Part shown: one piece after another, positions 11,689-23,510 of the stretch
Position numbering within the stretch: the first letter of the stretch is position 1
Layout of the letters: the number at the start of each line of letters is the position of its first letter
Source: Kalmusia sp. IMI 367209
Lineage: Eukaryota; Ascomycota; Dothideomycetes; Pleosporales; Didymosphaeriaceae
Direction: 5' to 3'
Length of the DNA stretch: 64,000 bases
NCBI GenBank assembly: GCA_027946365.1
Contig: JAPEUQ010000002.1
Coordinates: 2,232,001 to 2,296,000 of the forward strand
Notes under the pieces: generated by a model
Told to the model about the DNA's origin: nothing
Seen by the model: the letters and a program-made list of their open reading frames with translations, nothing else
The model's database searches: none
Position numbers and translations under genes: made by a program

Positions 11689-13765
11689 ATGGCTTCGGGT
11701 TCGGAAGGAAAAGAAGCCACAAGTCCACCCTATCAGGAAAAAGAGTCGGTGGTTGACGCGCCGCCGGCGGAACTGATTCAGCACATCGATGACAAGATCC
11801 TCAAGCACTCGCACGATGCCGATGCGGCCATGAAGGCGTTCGAGGGGTATGAGGGGCAGACGTTGGAATTGAGCGAGGAGACGAATAAGAGGCTGTTGAG
11901 GAAGATTGACAAGCATTTGATGCCGGTACGTCTTGACTGGTGCTGCTCATCTGCAGTGCTGACGGGCAGAGCAGATCTTATGCATCGTGTACGGCCTCAA
12001 TTACTTGGACAAGACGACGCTGAGTTATGCTTCCATTATGGGTCTTAAACTTGAACCTTCAGACGACAAGCTCAAGAGCGGGATTGGGATTTCTGGGCCT
12101 CAGTACTCGTGGCTTGGAAGCATGTTTTATTTTGGATACCTGGCATGGGAGTACCCCACGAATCGCTTGCTCCAACGACTGCCATTGGGAAAGTATTGTA
12201 CGTCCTCCTATCCCAATGCGACTCAGAGCACCTTGACTGACCATTCCAGCGGCGTTTAATATCATCATGTGGGGGATTGTGCTGTCCTGCTTCGCGGCGG
12301 TGGAGAACTACTCCGGAGCCATTGCGATTCGGTTCTTCTTGGGTGTTTTCGAGGCTGCAGTCACCCCCGGATTTGCCCTCTTCACGTCGCAATGGTATAC
12401 CAAGAAAGAACAGGGACTTCGGACAGGCATCTGGTTCAGCTTCAATGGCTTTGCTCAGGTAAGTTCCGACTAGGTCTCCCCGTGCGTAACCGAATATGCA
12501 CTTTCTTTCCATCCAATTTCATCGAGCATTGACTGACGATTCTAGATTTTCGGTGGTCTCCTCGCCTACGGTATCGCAGTAGGTGCTCGCAAGCACGGCA
12601 CCATCATGGAACCCTGGAAGATTGTCTTCCTTGTGACTGGTATCCTCACATCCACCATCGGCATCATCTTCCTGTGGGCAGTGCCGGATAATCAGCTCAA
12701 CTGCCGGTGGCTGAGCAAAGAAGACCGCATCCTTGCCGTTGAACGTATCCGAGTGAACGGCCAGGGAGTGGGTAATAAACACTTCAAAATCTACCAGCTG
12801 AAGGAGGCACTGCTTGACCCGTTGAGTTGGGCATTCTTCTTTTATGCACTGATTGCGGATATTCCAAACGGTGAGTAAGCTAGGGTGATGAGTGGGAGAG
12901 ACGCTAATATATTGCAGGTGGGATATCCAACTTCTTCTCCCAGCTAATCGTCGGCTTTGGGTACACACCAGAAGAATCTTTACTCTACGGCACACCTGGG
13001 GGCGCTGTCGAAATAGTTGCACTCATTGCATGTGGATGGGCAGGTGATAGGTACTAATCGGCACTCAACTTAGCGTACCAGATTACTGATACCCAATCCC
13101 AGATATGGCTACCGCATCCTCATCTCCATGATCGGCATGTGTTTCGCCCTCCTGGGCATGATTCTTATTGTTGCGCTCCCGTTGTCTAACAATAGCGGCC
13201 GTCTCGCTGGATACTACCTCACGCAAGCCAGTCCTACACCCTTCGTTGCTATTCTTAGCCTGATCGCTAGTAATGTGGCAGGATATACGAAGAAGACAAC
13301 GGTGGCTGCTATGTATCTGATTGGATATTGCACTGGTAACATAATCGGTAAGTCGCATACATAGTCAAACGGCCAAGGTTTGAGGACCTGTCCACGTTTG
13401 TATCATGATCCTTGGGACAACTAAGCTCACAAAATGTCCTAAACCTGGGTCCAGGTGTTGTAGCAACCTTTCTCTTGCCTGGGCGATGTTTCCTCGCGAT
13501 ATTAGGATTGAGGAGATTCTGACATCCACCAGGTCCGCAAACGTTCCGACCACAAGACGCCCCACGTTATATCCCTGCCGAGATCACTATCATCGTGTGT
13601 TACGCGCTGTGCCTTGTCATCATGGCATTCATCCACTTCTATTGCGTATGGCAGAACAAGAAGAAGGAACGGATCAGGAACGCAGAGGGCTACGTCAAGC
13701 TGGAGAACCAGGAGTGGCTGGACTTGACCGACAAGGAGAACCCCGAGTTCATATACACACTTTAA
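11689..13765 (+). CDS. MFS permease, Dal5/allantoate permease-like
   Basis: Seven exons joining to 534 residues. Introns I place at 11926-11974, 12198-12249, 12459-12545, 12871-12917, 13051-13102 and 13348-13532; all are GT-AG and keep frame. After a hydrophilic N-terminus (about 80 residues) come MFS anion:cation-symporter signatures: LNYLDKTTLSYASIMG in TM1, YSWLGSMFYFGYLAWEYPTN in TM2, FFLGVFEAAVTPGF and QWYTKKEQGLRTGIWFS in TM4-5, then NVAGYTKKTTVAAMYLIGY and GNIIGPQTF towards the end. The C-terminus IRNAEGY and WLDLTDKENPEF is the usual cytosolic tail. Such plasma-membrane permeases take up allantoate, ureidosuccinate, nicotinate or related carboxylates by proton symport; the substrate cannot be told from sequence. 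The last intron (185 bp) is unusually long for this window. A related permease is a pseudogene at 51-52.5 kb. Confidence 0.92.
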
Positions 13766-14370
13766 AGAACGAGATGACAGATACGTCTGGATACTGGTGC
13801 CCACGTCCTGAGTCTTCACTGCTACTCTACTATTATATAGTTAAAAGACCACATGAGTGCTGTACTGCCGTTAAATTTTAACTTTCCCAAGACTTCGATT
13901 CCGACACTTGATGCACACAAACGTCAATTGCCCACAACGTACTCGACCCCCCACACCGTCTAATTGATCTTCCCTATCCACCCTTCTAGAACAAATCCAA
14001 GAAAGATCAACACGAAGCACGAAAATGATAGAACGGACCTGACCAACCACTAGCACAACTAGTAGTCCCTTCGATAGAGGTGATGTATGAGAATAGATCC
14101 TGCGTGGCCAGGTTAATTATCTGATTGTATGAGCATTGGAGCCTTTGCATGGCAAGACCTTGGTACAAAGAATTCACTCGCAATACCATAGACAAGTCAA
14201 ATCACGAGAGAATGAAGCCACGGCATGCCAACAATCAATGTAATAAGGACCGTTATCCAAGTGTTGAGCCAACACCATATCCAACGCCGCGATGCCGCTA
14301 AATGCCTCACTTTTACGTTGCTCCACATACGCCGACCCATGCAATTCTGTAGCAATGGCTTTGCACAAAC
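13766..14370. other. Convergent 3' intergenic region
   Basis: Lies between the ends of the MFS permease (+) and RPA2 (-). I see no gene; it must hold both 3' UTRs. Confidence 0.5.
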
Positions 14371-17300
14371 TCACGGTCCTACCTGGAACTTTAACCTGAT
14401 TCCCATACTCGCCAGCTCAACGTCCAGATACTTCAACACACCCGGCACTGCTACCGTCGTAACATCATCGCCACCTAAATACCTTATCCCCTGCCCGTCG
14501 GTCCACACTTCCGTCTTCGTCGCCGAGCTATCTGCCAACTTCGCGCACCGCCTACACCGGACCTGGAAGGCGCCCTTGTTGTTTTTGCGCTGGTACTCGC
14601 TAACAGTCGGAGTCGTCGACAAGAAAGAGCCGCAGCCGCGGCAGAGGGTGGCCTTGGTATAGTCGGAGCAGTTCATTAGACGGTCCTGCAGCAGGAAAGC
14701 TGTGCCGTGGGCGAGAAGTGCATCGCGCTCCATCTCTCCGACACGGATACCACCACCCTTCTTACGACCTTTGATGGGCTGACCGGTGTACGAATTGACC
14801 GGGCCGGTTGTGCGAACCTGGTACTTATCATTAACCATGTGTCGGAGACGCTGGTAGTATACGACACCGATGTAAATATCGGCCGCGAGCTCTTCGCCTG
14901 TGATGCCACTGTACATGGGCTCGTTTCCGTAATAATTGTAGCCGGCCTTCATCAGCTGGTGGCCGAAAAAATCGACGGCAGTATTCTGTTCGTCGAAGCG
15001 GAACGGTGTCGAGTCCTGTGCTATGCCGTGCAACGCACCAGCTTTGCCGGCGAGTGACTCAACGAACATACCGATCGTCATTCGAGACGGGAAAGCGTGA
15101 GGGTTGATGATGACGTCCGGTTGGATACCCGACTCGGAGAAGGGCATGTCGACTGCAGGCCATTTCTGCGAGCACACACCTTTCTGTCCGTGGCGCGAGG
15201 AGAACTTGTCTCCGATGACAGGAGAACGAGGGACTCGTAATTTGACGCTGATCTTCTGGCACGGGTCGGCGCCAGTTTCTGATCCGATGACGCGGACCTC
15301 CTCTACAAAGGCAAGCTCATCCTCCTTGTACTTGAAAAACTGCGTCTGACCATCGAGATTGGCAAAGTCACCGGTGGTCTGATCGTACGAAACGTTGTGC
15401 CACGCAGCGAGAACATCCCCCGATCGGAGCATGGTGCCGACTCGGGGTAGTCCATCGTCGTCTAGCGTCTCTCTCCAGTTCGCTCTCACAACACCTTCTG
15501 GAGCAAATCCAAACAGTCTGCTGACCGTTTTAGAAGATTTTGCTTTGCGCTGTCCCTCTGCAAGGTCGCAGATCTTGGTCTTGTAGATGCTGCCGTGACC
15601 GAAGCCACGCTCATGCGCGGATTTATTTAGAATCATAGCGTCGTCCATGTCGTACCCTGTGTACGAAATCACAGCCACAACAGCGTTCGTTCCATTGGGG
15701 AAATTATCGAGACCATACTCGTTGTGGAGGGGCGGTCGCACGACCGGTGTTTGGCCAGTCTGTAAGCGGTAGGTCTTATTGTCTGTTCGGTATCGCAGGG
15801 CGGTCGCAGGTGTTCCCATCGTCTGTTTTCCCATCTGACAGTTTCCGGTATAGAAAGGCTTTTGCGCTGCGTCTAGAACCTCCTGAGTCTTGTCGTTGTC
15901 GCTATATTCGACGGTTCTCCGAGCTAGGAAATTGCCATTGGACACTGTCAAACAGTAGACAAATCCATCATGGCGAGGGTTGTCGTATGGCTCCGGCTTA
16001 GGGGCGGACACAGCGAGTCCGCTATCGGCGAAGGAAAAGGATATGCGCCACCCAGTAGCGTTGGCGTTGCCACCAATGCTCGGCATCCATTCCCCTTTTT
16101 TGTGGTTGACACCGATATTGACTCTCGTGTCGGCCAACAGACCCAGCACAGACAGGTCGTGCGTCAACGGGATCGAGCTATTGAACACCCGCACAACTCC
16201 TCTATTGATGAGAGGGACAGCCAGCTGCTCTGTTTGGACGCTTTCCATTGACAGCTTCATCCTCTTGGCACCGCTGCCACCACGACCACTTCCGCCAGTG
16301 TTCGATTGCGCCTTTAATGATAGGCTCCATTCGCCACCAGCAGCGGCTATACCTTTAATCATGGCTCGAGCTTGGTTCCGAGCTAATAAGTATAGCCAAG
16401 GATAATATATCCAGCGTCGAAGATACCACCAGTTACCGGTCTTCCAGCCTGCAGGTACGGGTATGATAGGCTCGTTCTCTGACCTTGACAATGCTTGATA
16501 ACGAGGCGCTTCATAAGTGCGGCACATTGCATCGTCCAAAGGATCATAGGACTGCGGTCCGCGTATCATAGGTAGGAAGAAGTGGTACATATCGCGGTGG
16601 TTGATGGTCCAGGTGTGCTTCTCCTCGACGCCAGACACGCACGGCGGAGTGATCATAAAGCCAGGGAGCTTCGCAGCCAGGCGCTCCAAAAGGTCCTTGA
16701 TATACGCCCTTGTAGCGGGCTTCCCAGCGCTTTGATGTATCTGGATGTAATAGCAATCTTGACCTTGAGCATTGGTAATGCGGTTGATACCACCGTCACC
16801 CATCACAAACCCAATGAAACGACACCAGTCCAGATTGCACGCTTCGTCCGTGACAAATTCCCTGGGAAGCCAGGAGCAATCCGGCCACAAGTACATGGCA
16901 TTCTCATTGTGTCCGACAGTAGGGATCTTGTGATTGATATGAGTGATTGTACCAGACTTGCGATTCCATTGACCCATTGCCTTGCCAGAAGAATCTCTGA
17001 GTGCAACTAGCTGGCTGTCCAACATCTGCTGTGTGGTATATGCCGTATAGGTAGTAGGTCGATCTTTCGTGTTCAGATACCAGCGATGACTCTCGTTACA
17101 GACAGCGTCCATACCGGCACTCTTGAGTCTGTAGAGAGATCCGCCACGAGCCAGACGTGTCGTCGTCTGAACTGTGTTCCATTGCTGAAAGCCTGTTTGA
17201 AGATTCATTGTCATTACCTGATCTGCGGCCTGGATCGCCGGGAGAGCTTTCCACCCAGTGTTGGTGAGCACCTCATGGTCAGCAGACAGACATTGGTACA

Positions 17301-19507
17301 TATTTCTGGGCGATTGGTTGAAATCGGAGAAGGGGGTCATGTTTGCGACGATGGACAGGATGTTGGTGGGGTCTAATTCAACGTGTGTAGAGTCACCAGA
17401 CACAATCTCGGGATCTGTGCACGCTATCGACATGTACGGTTGTTCGAATGGACCTACGTAGTCCAGCTTGTCGAGGGGCAGATACTTCACCGGTCTGTAC
17501 ATCCTTGCTGACTGAGAGGACATATAAATACCAGGGTATTGTCCGCTGTTGGAATTTGGGATGTAGCCAATCTCGAGTTCCAATGGAACATTGTGGGTTC
17601 CCTCCACCTTGTAGTAGCGGAGAGTATCCGCAATGACCTTGGCTTGCTTGGGCGAGCAGAAACCTAGAATGCGGCCGTCGAGCTGTACCACCACACTTGC
17701 GTTCAGAGAGGCGGATGCTTTACTTGATACGCCCATCTGAGCCACAACCTTGGGAACCGCCGAGACATCCACGCTTTGTGTAGCAATCTTGCACTTGTGT
17801 GCAAAGTGGTTGAGCAACCCGCATGGAGCGCCATCAGGGGTGTGGACGGGGCACAAGAACCCCCAGCTTTCTGGAAGCAATTTGCGCACGGTGGTCGTCT
17901 TCATTTGGGCAAAATAGGCGCCTCGATGTACCATGCGGAAATGGCTGATGAAACGATAGAAATTGAGCTTTTCTGCAACCACACAGAAGCCTGCCGTCTG
18001 CTGTAGATCAAGGCCCGTTGGACTGACCAGATTGCCGGTCGAAAGGAAGTACTCCATGGCCCGACCAACGTCTTCACCCGTGGTTCTTTTCATTACTTTG
18101 CTCTGAAATTCTCGTTGGAAGTCTTGCGAGGTGAAGGGTTTCCATTCGTTTTTGCGCCCCCATTCCTGTAGCGGAAATCGTATCGAGTTCAGCCACTCGT
18201 CCATTTTTTCCTTGATGATCATGCCATAAAGCTGTCCTCCAAGGAGAACTTCTTGATTCTGAACTGCATCAGGATTCTCTACCGCGCACTCGCCCTCGGC
18301 AAGGGAGTAGAGCTTTCGAACCATGAATAAAAGCATCCGAAACTTGTCGGCGTCATGGCGCTCGGTGACCTGGTAGGCGCCAAGGTGTGGCAAGATAATC
18401 TTCCTCAAGAATTCTGTGCCTGCTTCTTCGTCACTGGTGTCCTCTGGGATCTGCAAAACCACCCTAAACTTTTCGCCGAGATAGGCCCTAGTCATAGCTC
18501 GCGAGTGCAACCCATAGACCTTGTATGTGCGCAGAAGCAACTCCACACGATCGGTGACGAATTGCTTCTCCGCAAGCCCTTCGGAGTCGGCAGTCCCGAC
18601 AATGCCCTCGAAAATCTCGCGGTCATTTGTCTCGACTAGCGCCTTGAGCACCATGACCACGGGGATCAAATATTCGGCCTTTCGCCACGAGAACCTCAGA
18701 TTGACGTTACCATCATTCAGATAGTGCAGCGCATTGGTCTGTGACGTCTGGTCGGGACGCACGCTGCGGATCTCGACGCCGAGGGTGGTGTAGCCTGGTC
18801 CACGGTTCGTATACGAGGGACGCTTGATGGCCATGGGGTAGTTGCGGCGAGGCACGATCAGCATGCGGATGATCTTCTCGATACCGTTCACGATGAAGTA
18901 GCCACCAAATTCCTCAGTCTCCTCCTTGGCCTGGTATAGCTGGGCGGGGCTCATATTCTCGAGGTGGCACCGGCTAGACTGTCACGAGCGCACTTAGCAT
19001 CTTGTGTGGCCCGATGGTGCGGGTAGATCTTACCTTGAGCATAATGGGCACTTGGCCCAGTTCACGGACAGTCTCGATCCAGTCCCCATTGTTCACGCGA
19101 TAGAGCACACGTGCTCGCAGCTTCCCGCGATAGCTAACGTGCCGCTCTCTGCACTCGGCCGGAAGCACCTTGCGGTTGGTGATGGCGGCCTTGTTGGTCG
19201 GGGGCAGCACCGACTTGTCGAGAAACACGTCGGTGATGCGCACGCTCAGTCGATTGCGGCGGCCCACGTCCTCGGGTTGGGCCTGCGGATTGCCATCGAG
19301 GAAGACCTTGGTGCCAATCTCCTTGATGGCCTCTTCCAGATGGCCGCCCTTTGCGAAGATGTGGTTGAACGAGTGGATGTGCGGGTCTACGGCGGTGGCG
19401 AGCGTCGGGTAGGCGGTGCGGTCCGTGGGCGGGTTCTGGAAGAGCTTCTGGCGGCGCGCCGTGTCGAAGTCGGTGGACCACTGCGTGCTGGTCGGCGCGG
19501 GGGCCAT
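14371..19507 (-). CDS. RPA2: RNA polymerase I second-largest subunit with in-frame intein
   Basis: Two exons: 19507-19034 (158 codons) and 18978-14371, separated by a 55-bp GT-AG intron (exon join LK/SSRCHLEN). The 1693-residue precursor minus a 484-residue intein leaves 1209 residues, close to yeast Rpa135 (1203). The protein forms one half of the Pol I catalytic core that transcribes rDNA in the nucleolus. Seen: the lobe/protrusion segments (EEFGGYFIVNGIEKIIRML), GYDMDDAMILNKSAHERGFG near the active site, GDKFSSRHGQKGVCSQ in the hybrid-binding region, PHAFPSRMTIGMFVESLAGK, and a C-terminal zinc ribbon CRGCGSF...CRRCAKL. The intein interrupts SPRNMYQ/CQMGKQTMG. Apart from the intein the frame is intact over more than 3.6 kb, so the gene is presumably essential and functional only if the intein splices. 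Start at 19507 (MAPAPTSTQW) is the only sensible ATG. Its 5' end faces ARL8. Confidence 0.97.
15841..17292 (-). mobile_element. Large intein with LAGLIDADG endonuclease domain inside RPA2
   Basis: 484 residues from Cys1 (CLSADHEVLTNTGWKAL, block A) to Asn484, followed by Cys+1 of the C-extein (TGN/CQMGKQ). Block B is AVCNESHRW (residues 63-71), block F FVYCLTVSNGNFLARR (about 444-459), block G FYTGN (480-484). The endonuclease first motif FIGFVMGDGG lies at 159-168 and a second, MIKGIAAAGGEW, at 311-322. Splicing should use Cys1, Asn484 and Cys+1. Oddities: the penultimate residue is Gly, not the usual His; about 20 residues separate F from G; and motif 2 has Gly where the catalytic Asp normally sits, so nuclease activity is doubtful. 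A Gly/Ser-rich linker (332-342) follows motif 2. Eukaryotic nuclear RNA polymerase second-subunit inteins have been described, including in fungi, so this is a rare but known type of host gene. Known motifs are family knowledge; boundaries are read directly from extein continuity. Confidence 0.95.
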
Positions 19508-20076
19508 GGCTGTGGGAGGAGGTGGTGAGAGCCAAGCGCGCACGGCTGGCTCACGGGGCGGCAGAGGGTGCAATCAGGGGCGTGTCTGCCGTGTCTGCCG
19601 TGTCATGGCCTCCGCGACGAGAGGCAGAGGGTTTCAAGATGCAGTGTCGCGGTCCTGAAAAAAAGTTGCATGCGTACCGGCGATAGCGCAGCTATCATAA
19701 GCGAGCGGGCCGTGCGCCCAGCTCCCAGCAGCAGCGGCAGCAGCAGCAGCAGCTCACGGTCACACGCCTCTGTGCTTGGCAGGCGGCTCGCCAGCCATGC
19801 GTCCACAAGCTGCTCTGCTTTCCTGGCTCTCATGTGCGGCGCGGCTTTCGTCTCTACTTCTTCACTGCGCCCATGCACCCGGAGCAAGCGTGCTGCAAAA
19901 ATTGTCATTCTCTACTGCTAATACGCGGGTCACGTTGTGATCGCCAGACATTGCCCCGCAAGGATTCCTGGTCGTCCTAGGTTTCCCACCCAGCGCTCAT
20001 CATCCGTCCTGCACCTGCACCGGTCCGCAGGCAGACAACATCACCTCGCAGCCAAACCTCCCCGAGGACAAAACAA
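19508..20076. promoter_or_regulatory. Shared divergent promoter region RPA2/ARL8
   Basis: 569 bp between the start codons of RPA2 (-) and ARL8 (+). Contains a CAG-type short repeat around 19730-19755. No defined motif could be assigned; the promoter role follows from gene orientation only. Confidence 0.5.
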
Positions 20077-21167
20077 ATGGCCAGCATCTTCCGTCGCATC
20101 TATGACTGGCTCCTCCGCCTGTTCTGGTGCGTATGCCTTTCCCCCAGCTTCCATTTTGCTCCCCCTCCCGCCCCAGGCATGCGCCATCTGCTCCCTCTCA
20201 GCATCGATTCTCCACCCACGAAAAAGCAAAACACGCCCCATCCCACATGGTCTGATTGCTGATGGGCCTCACTGTGCAGGGCGACCGAGATGGACATCAC
20301 CATGATCGGACTACAGAACGCAGGCAAGACGTCGCTGCTGCGAGTTCTGGCGGTGAGTGTCTTCCCTTTTCGGAAATGCGCGTGCGACCAGGACGGTGCT
20401 GCTACGAGGCCGAAATGACTGACTGCCATCTAGGGCGGCGAGTTCACTGTCGAGTGCGTCAACATTAGCTCATGTAGCGCAAGCCGCCGACACTGTTTCG
20501 ACAATGTCCACTTTGGCTGCGTCGCGCAACCGTGAGCTCCCTCTTCGCTGGTCCCTGCGCTGATACTAGGTCATAGCTCCATCCCGACCGTGGGCTTCAA
20601 CATGAAGCGCGTCCAGAAAGGCCATGTAACCCTGAAGTGGTAGGTGTTTTTTGATATCCGTCCTGGTCACGCACGTCCGCCTGTTGCAGTGCCAAGCCTG
20701 TGCGAACCAGCATACTGGGTTGCAGGATAATCTACCCTGTTGGAAGTGTATCGGCTGACCACCATCATCATTTCAGTTGGGACCTCGGAGGCCAACCTCG
20801 ATTCCGTTCCATGTGGGAGAGGTATTGTCGTGGCGTAAATGCCATGGTGTAAGTCGATCCGTCCGAGGCAGACCTTTGGCTCATCGCAATCAGGTTCATC
20901 GTCGACTCTGCGGACAGGGATGCTCTGCCGGTAGCACGTGAAGAACTGAAGCTCTTGCTCGAGAAGCCCGCATTGGAGGGCATTCCCTTGCTGGTCCTCG
21001 GCAACAAGTCCGACCTGCCTAACAAGCTTTCGGTGGATGAGCTCATCGACGCTCTGAACCTCAAGGCAGTGTCGCACCGGGAGGTGAGCTGCTACGGCAT
21101 CAGCGCGAAGGAAGAAACCAATCTCGATGCTGTTCTGCAGTGGTTGATCGCTCGCGCAAGCAGATAG
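20077..21167 (+). CDS. ARL8: ADP-ribosylation factor-like GTPase Arl8
   Basis: Six exons giving 183 residues: 20077-20126, 20280-20352, 20434-20453, 20577-20639, 20777-20848 and 20894-21167, all GT-AG and in phase. Seen: P-loop GLQNAGKT (about residues 27-34), switch I IPTVGFNM, switch [26 protein letters not shown] guanine-binding loop, and SAKE. The N-terminal helix [13 protein letters not shown] in place of a myristoylated Met-Gly start, and the MWERYCRGV stretch, are specific to Arl8 rather than Arf1 or Arl1. In animals Arl8 acts on lysosomes/late endosomes to recruit tethers and motors; a vacuolar or endosomal trafficking role in this fungus is inference. The residue before WDLGG is Cys (Leu in animal Arl8). 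Two 5' exons are very short (20 and 50 nt). Divergent from RPA2. Confidence 0.93.
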
Positions 21168-23510
21168 GGGTTGTTCGAAGTTGGTTCGGGTTGGAACGTG
21201 ACCTGCAGGCGCTGCGACCACGTGCTCACTCGGCGAGGCATTCGATTCGGGACGGATTGTGGACTTCACGACTCCTGATGGGCTTGCATTCTCACGAATG
21301 CGGCCGTCAGCTTTACACGACATACTTAATGATTCTTACGACGTGACGGAAAGAAAGACGGGCAGTTTGATCTGCAGGCTAGCGATGGCCATCTCGAATT
21401 CCCCTGTTGGCACGTTTCCTTATTTCATTGCATTCTTGTACTCGGTCATCGATAGCGACTCGCGACGCTTTGTCGAGCATGTCTTCATTTGCGACAGCAG
21501 CGGAAAGCATTTCGAGTACCGGCATATTGTGTATCGTCTGTGTTCCTTGAGCGGTATCATGTCGTTATGAACAGCAAAAGCGTTGGAATGTTTGGCGATG
21601 TCTGAGACTTTTCGGCCAGGCTGGGTGCCAGTCGCACGGCCAGCAGACGTTTTGCTTCGACACCATTTTTTTTTTCCCGTAACATAATGGTAGCTTGTTC
21701 CCGTGAGACGAATTGGGTTGCTCGTGACGTCCAGGTCGGCGCGCGCCGTGACGTGGCGCTTCTGAATGGTTGCCATGTTCCGGGCCATGCAACGACGGCT
21801 GCAAAGTCGACAATGAAGCGTTCCGAAGCAATGCTAGCTCTTCGCGTCCGCGAGGCCGAATCCGTCTGCAGCTCGAGCTTGCGTGCCGTTGTGTGAATGA
21901 CCACTGCCCGACCAGTCATAGCAACCCATGTCGCGCCTCGAGCTCATGTCAAGGGGAGCGCATTGCTGGCGCTTCACAGACGGCGACAAAGGAAAGAGCG
22001 CACACGGCACGGGCAGCGCAATGTACAACCACAGTGACGGCCGTCGAGCAGGCAAAGAAGAACGAGAAGAGCGACGACGGGGCCAACAGCGCCGTGCCAG
22101 CTCACAGCAGTTTATTTCAGAAATTCCCCTTCTCACAATTGAGCCCGTTGACAACTCATCCTGCATTAGCGGGATCCAGGGAAGACAGGCGGCTTTCGCG
22201 CGCTGATTGGTTGGCGCGCGGTGTGCGAGCCGGCGAGGACGGCATCCCTGCAGAGCATGCGAACACCGACGATGGCACGGGGAGCCAGCTTCTAGCAGTG
22301 GGGCGGTGGAGCGGCCGGGGAGCAGCCAGCTGTGGCTGGAGAGCCTGGGGCGGGCGCAAGGCTGAGGGTTTCTCGAAGGTGTTGTCGCTGAGTGGAGACT
22401 GGAGTCTGTGTCGGTGCTTTGAGTGCTCGGCTAGGTTCTGAAGCGGCAGAGCATGCGATCCGTTGTGCGGGCGTGGCGGAACTCGTTCGCTACCAAACAT
22501 GGCTCACGCAGTATCACGCAGTACGAACGCCGGTGTGAGGAGGCAAGTCACGGGACATTGACTGGCACTTTGAAAGCTGCAGCTCTTTGGAGGTGCGTGC
22601 CGTGGCTACGGAGGCAGAAGTGGTCTGGTCAAGTCACTCCACCATACCTGTTGCCGACACCAGACAAACAACAGCGCCTGGTTGTGCACGTCACGCCATT
22701 TGGCAAACTTGAGAATTCCTCGGTCGCTGGTGATCGACCGGGTCTCTACGAGGAATGAGGCTAGCAGGAGCAGAGGCAGGCGAGCTGTCTGATCGGCTGT
22801 AAGAATGGAATCCTGCACGCTTTTCTCCTCTTTCGCCATGGGCGGTGCGAAAAGTGTCACCTCGATTCAATTCAAATACCACAGCCAAGATGTTCTTGAA
22901 GCACAGAGCTGACTTGTGCTTGGACGCATGACGGAAGCGTGACACTCGTTGAGCCTTTACGGGTCCGTCGGCTGAGGCAACAATTCCACATCAACCATCG
23001 TGAGCACCGCCAAAGTGATAGATTGCACCGAGTACGCGTCGTAATAGCGCTCGCCGCAGCATCCAGCACGCCTTCACCGGGACCCGTGGACAGATCTCCC
23101 GTCGAGCTGTTCTGTGCACGCCCGGCACTGCTGGATCCGATCCTGCCACGCCACGCGTCTTGGCATTGCTCAGCCACAGCCTTTCCTGCAGCCCGTCACA
23201 TATCAATACCGTCATACCCAGACACCTCCGCCTTTGTCTCCCATCCCAACCTGTCACGTCACATCTTACCCTCTAGCAAATTCTCTCTAAACCTAGCGTT
23301 CAACGGGCCAAGATGCCGGCGCTACTTCCAAGAGACGACGACATGTACGTATTATCCTGCTGCCGTAACCCCCCCGGTTTCCCGCAAACACAGCCTTCAT
23401 GCGCAACGTCACGACCTCTCTCCACCACTATATTGTTGCGCGAGCCCTCCGCTCGTAGTCTTCCTTTGTTTTCACACTCCCAACAACTCAAACACACATC
23501 CTAATAAAAC
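21168..23510. other. Intergenic, no supported gene
   Basis: 2.3 kb between ARL8 and the RCR gene. Overlapping open frames on both strands have no recognisable domain. The last 250 bp (CT-rich with TATA-poor leader up to AAAACATGG) are probably the RCR promoter and 5' UTR; an open frame through that leader is not real coding. Confidence 0.5.

Noticed and set aside
15841..17292. Possibility that the RPA2 insertion is an intron
   Set aside because: It is fully open in frame over 1452 nt, begins TGT and ends AAC, lacks GT-AG ends, and contains intein and LAGLIDADG motifs.
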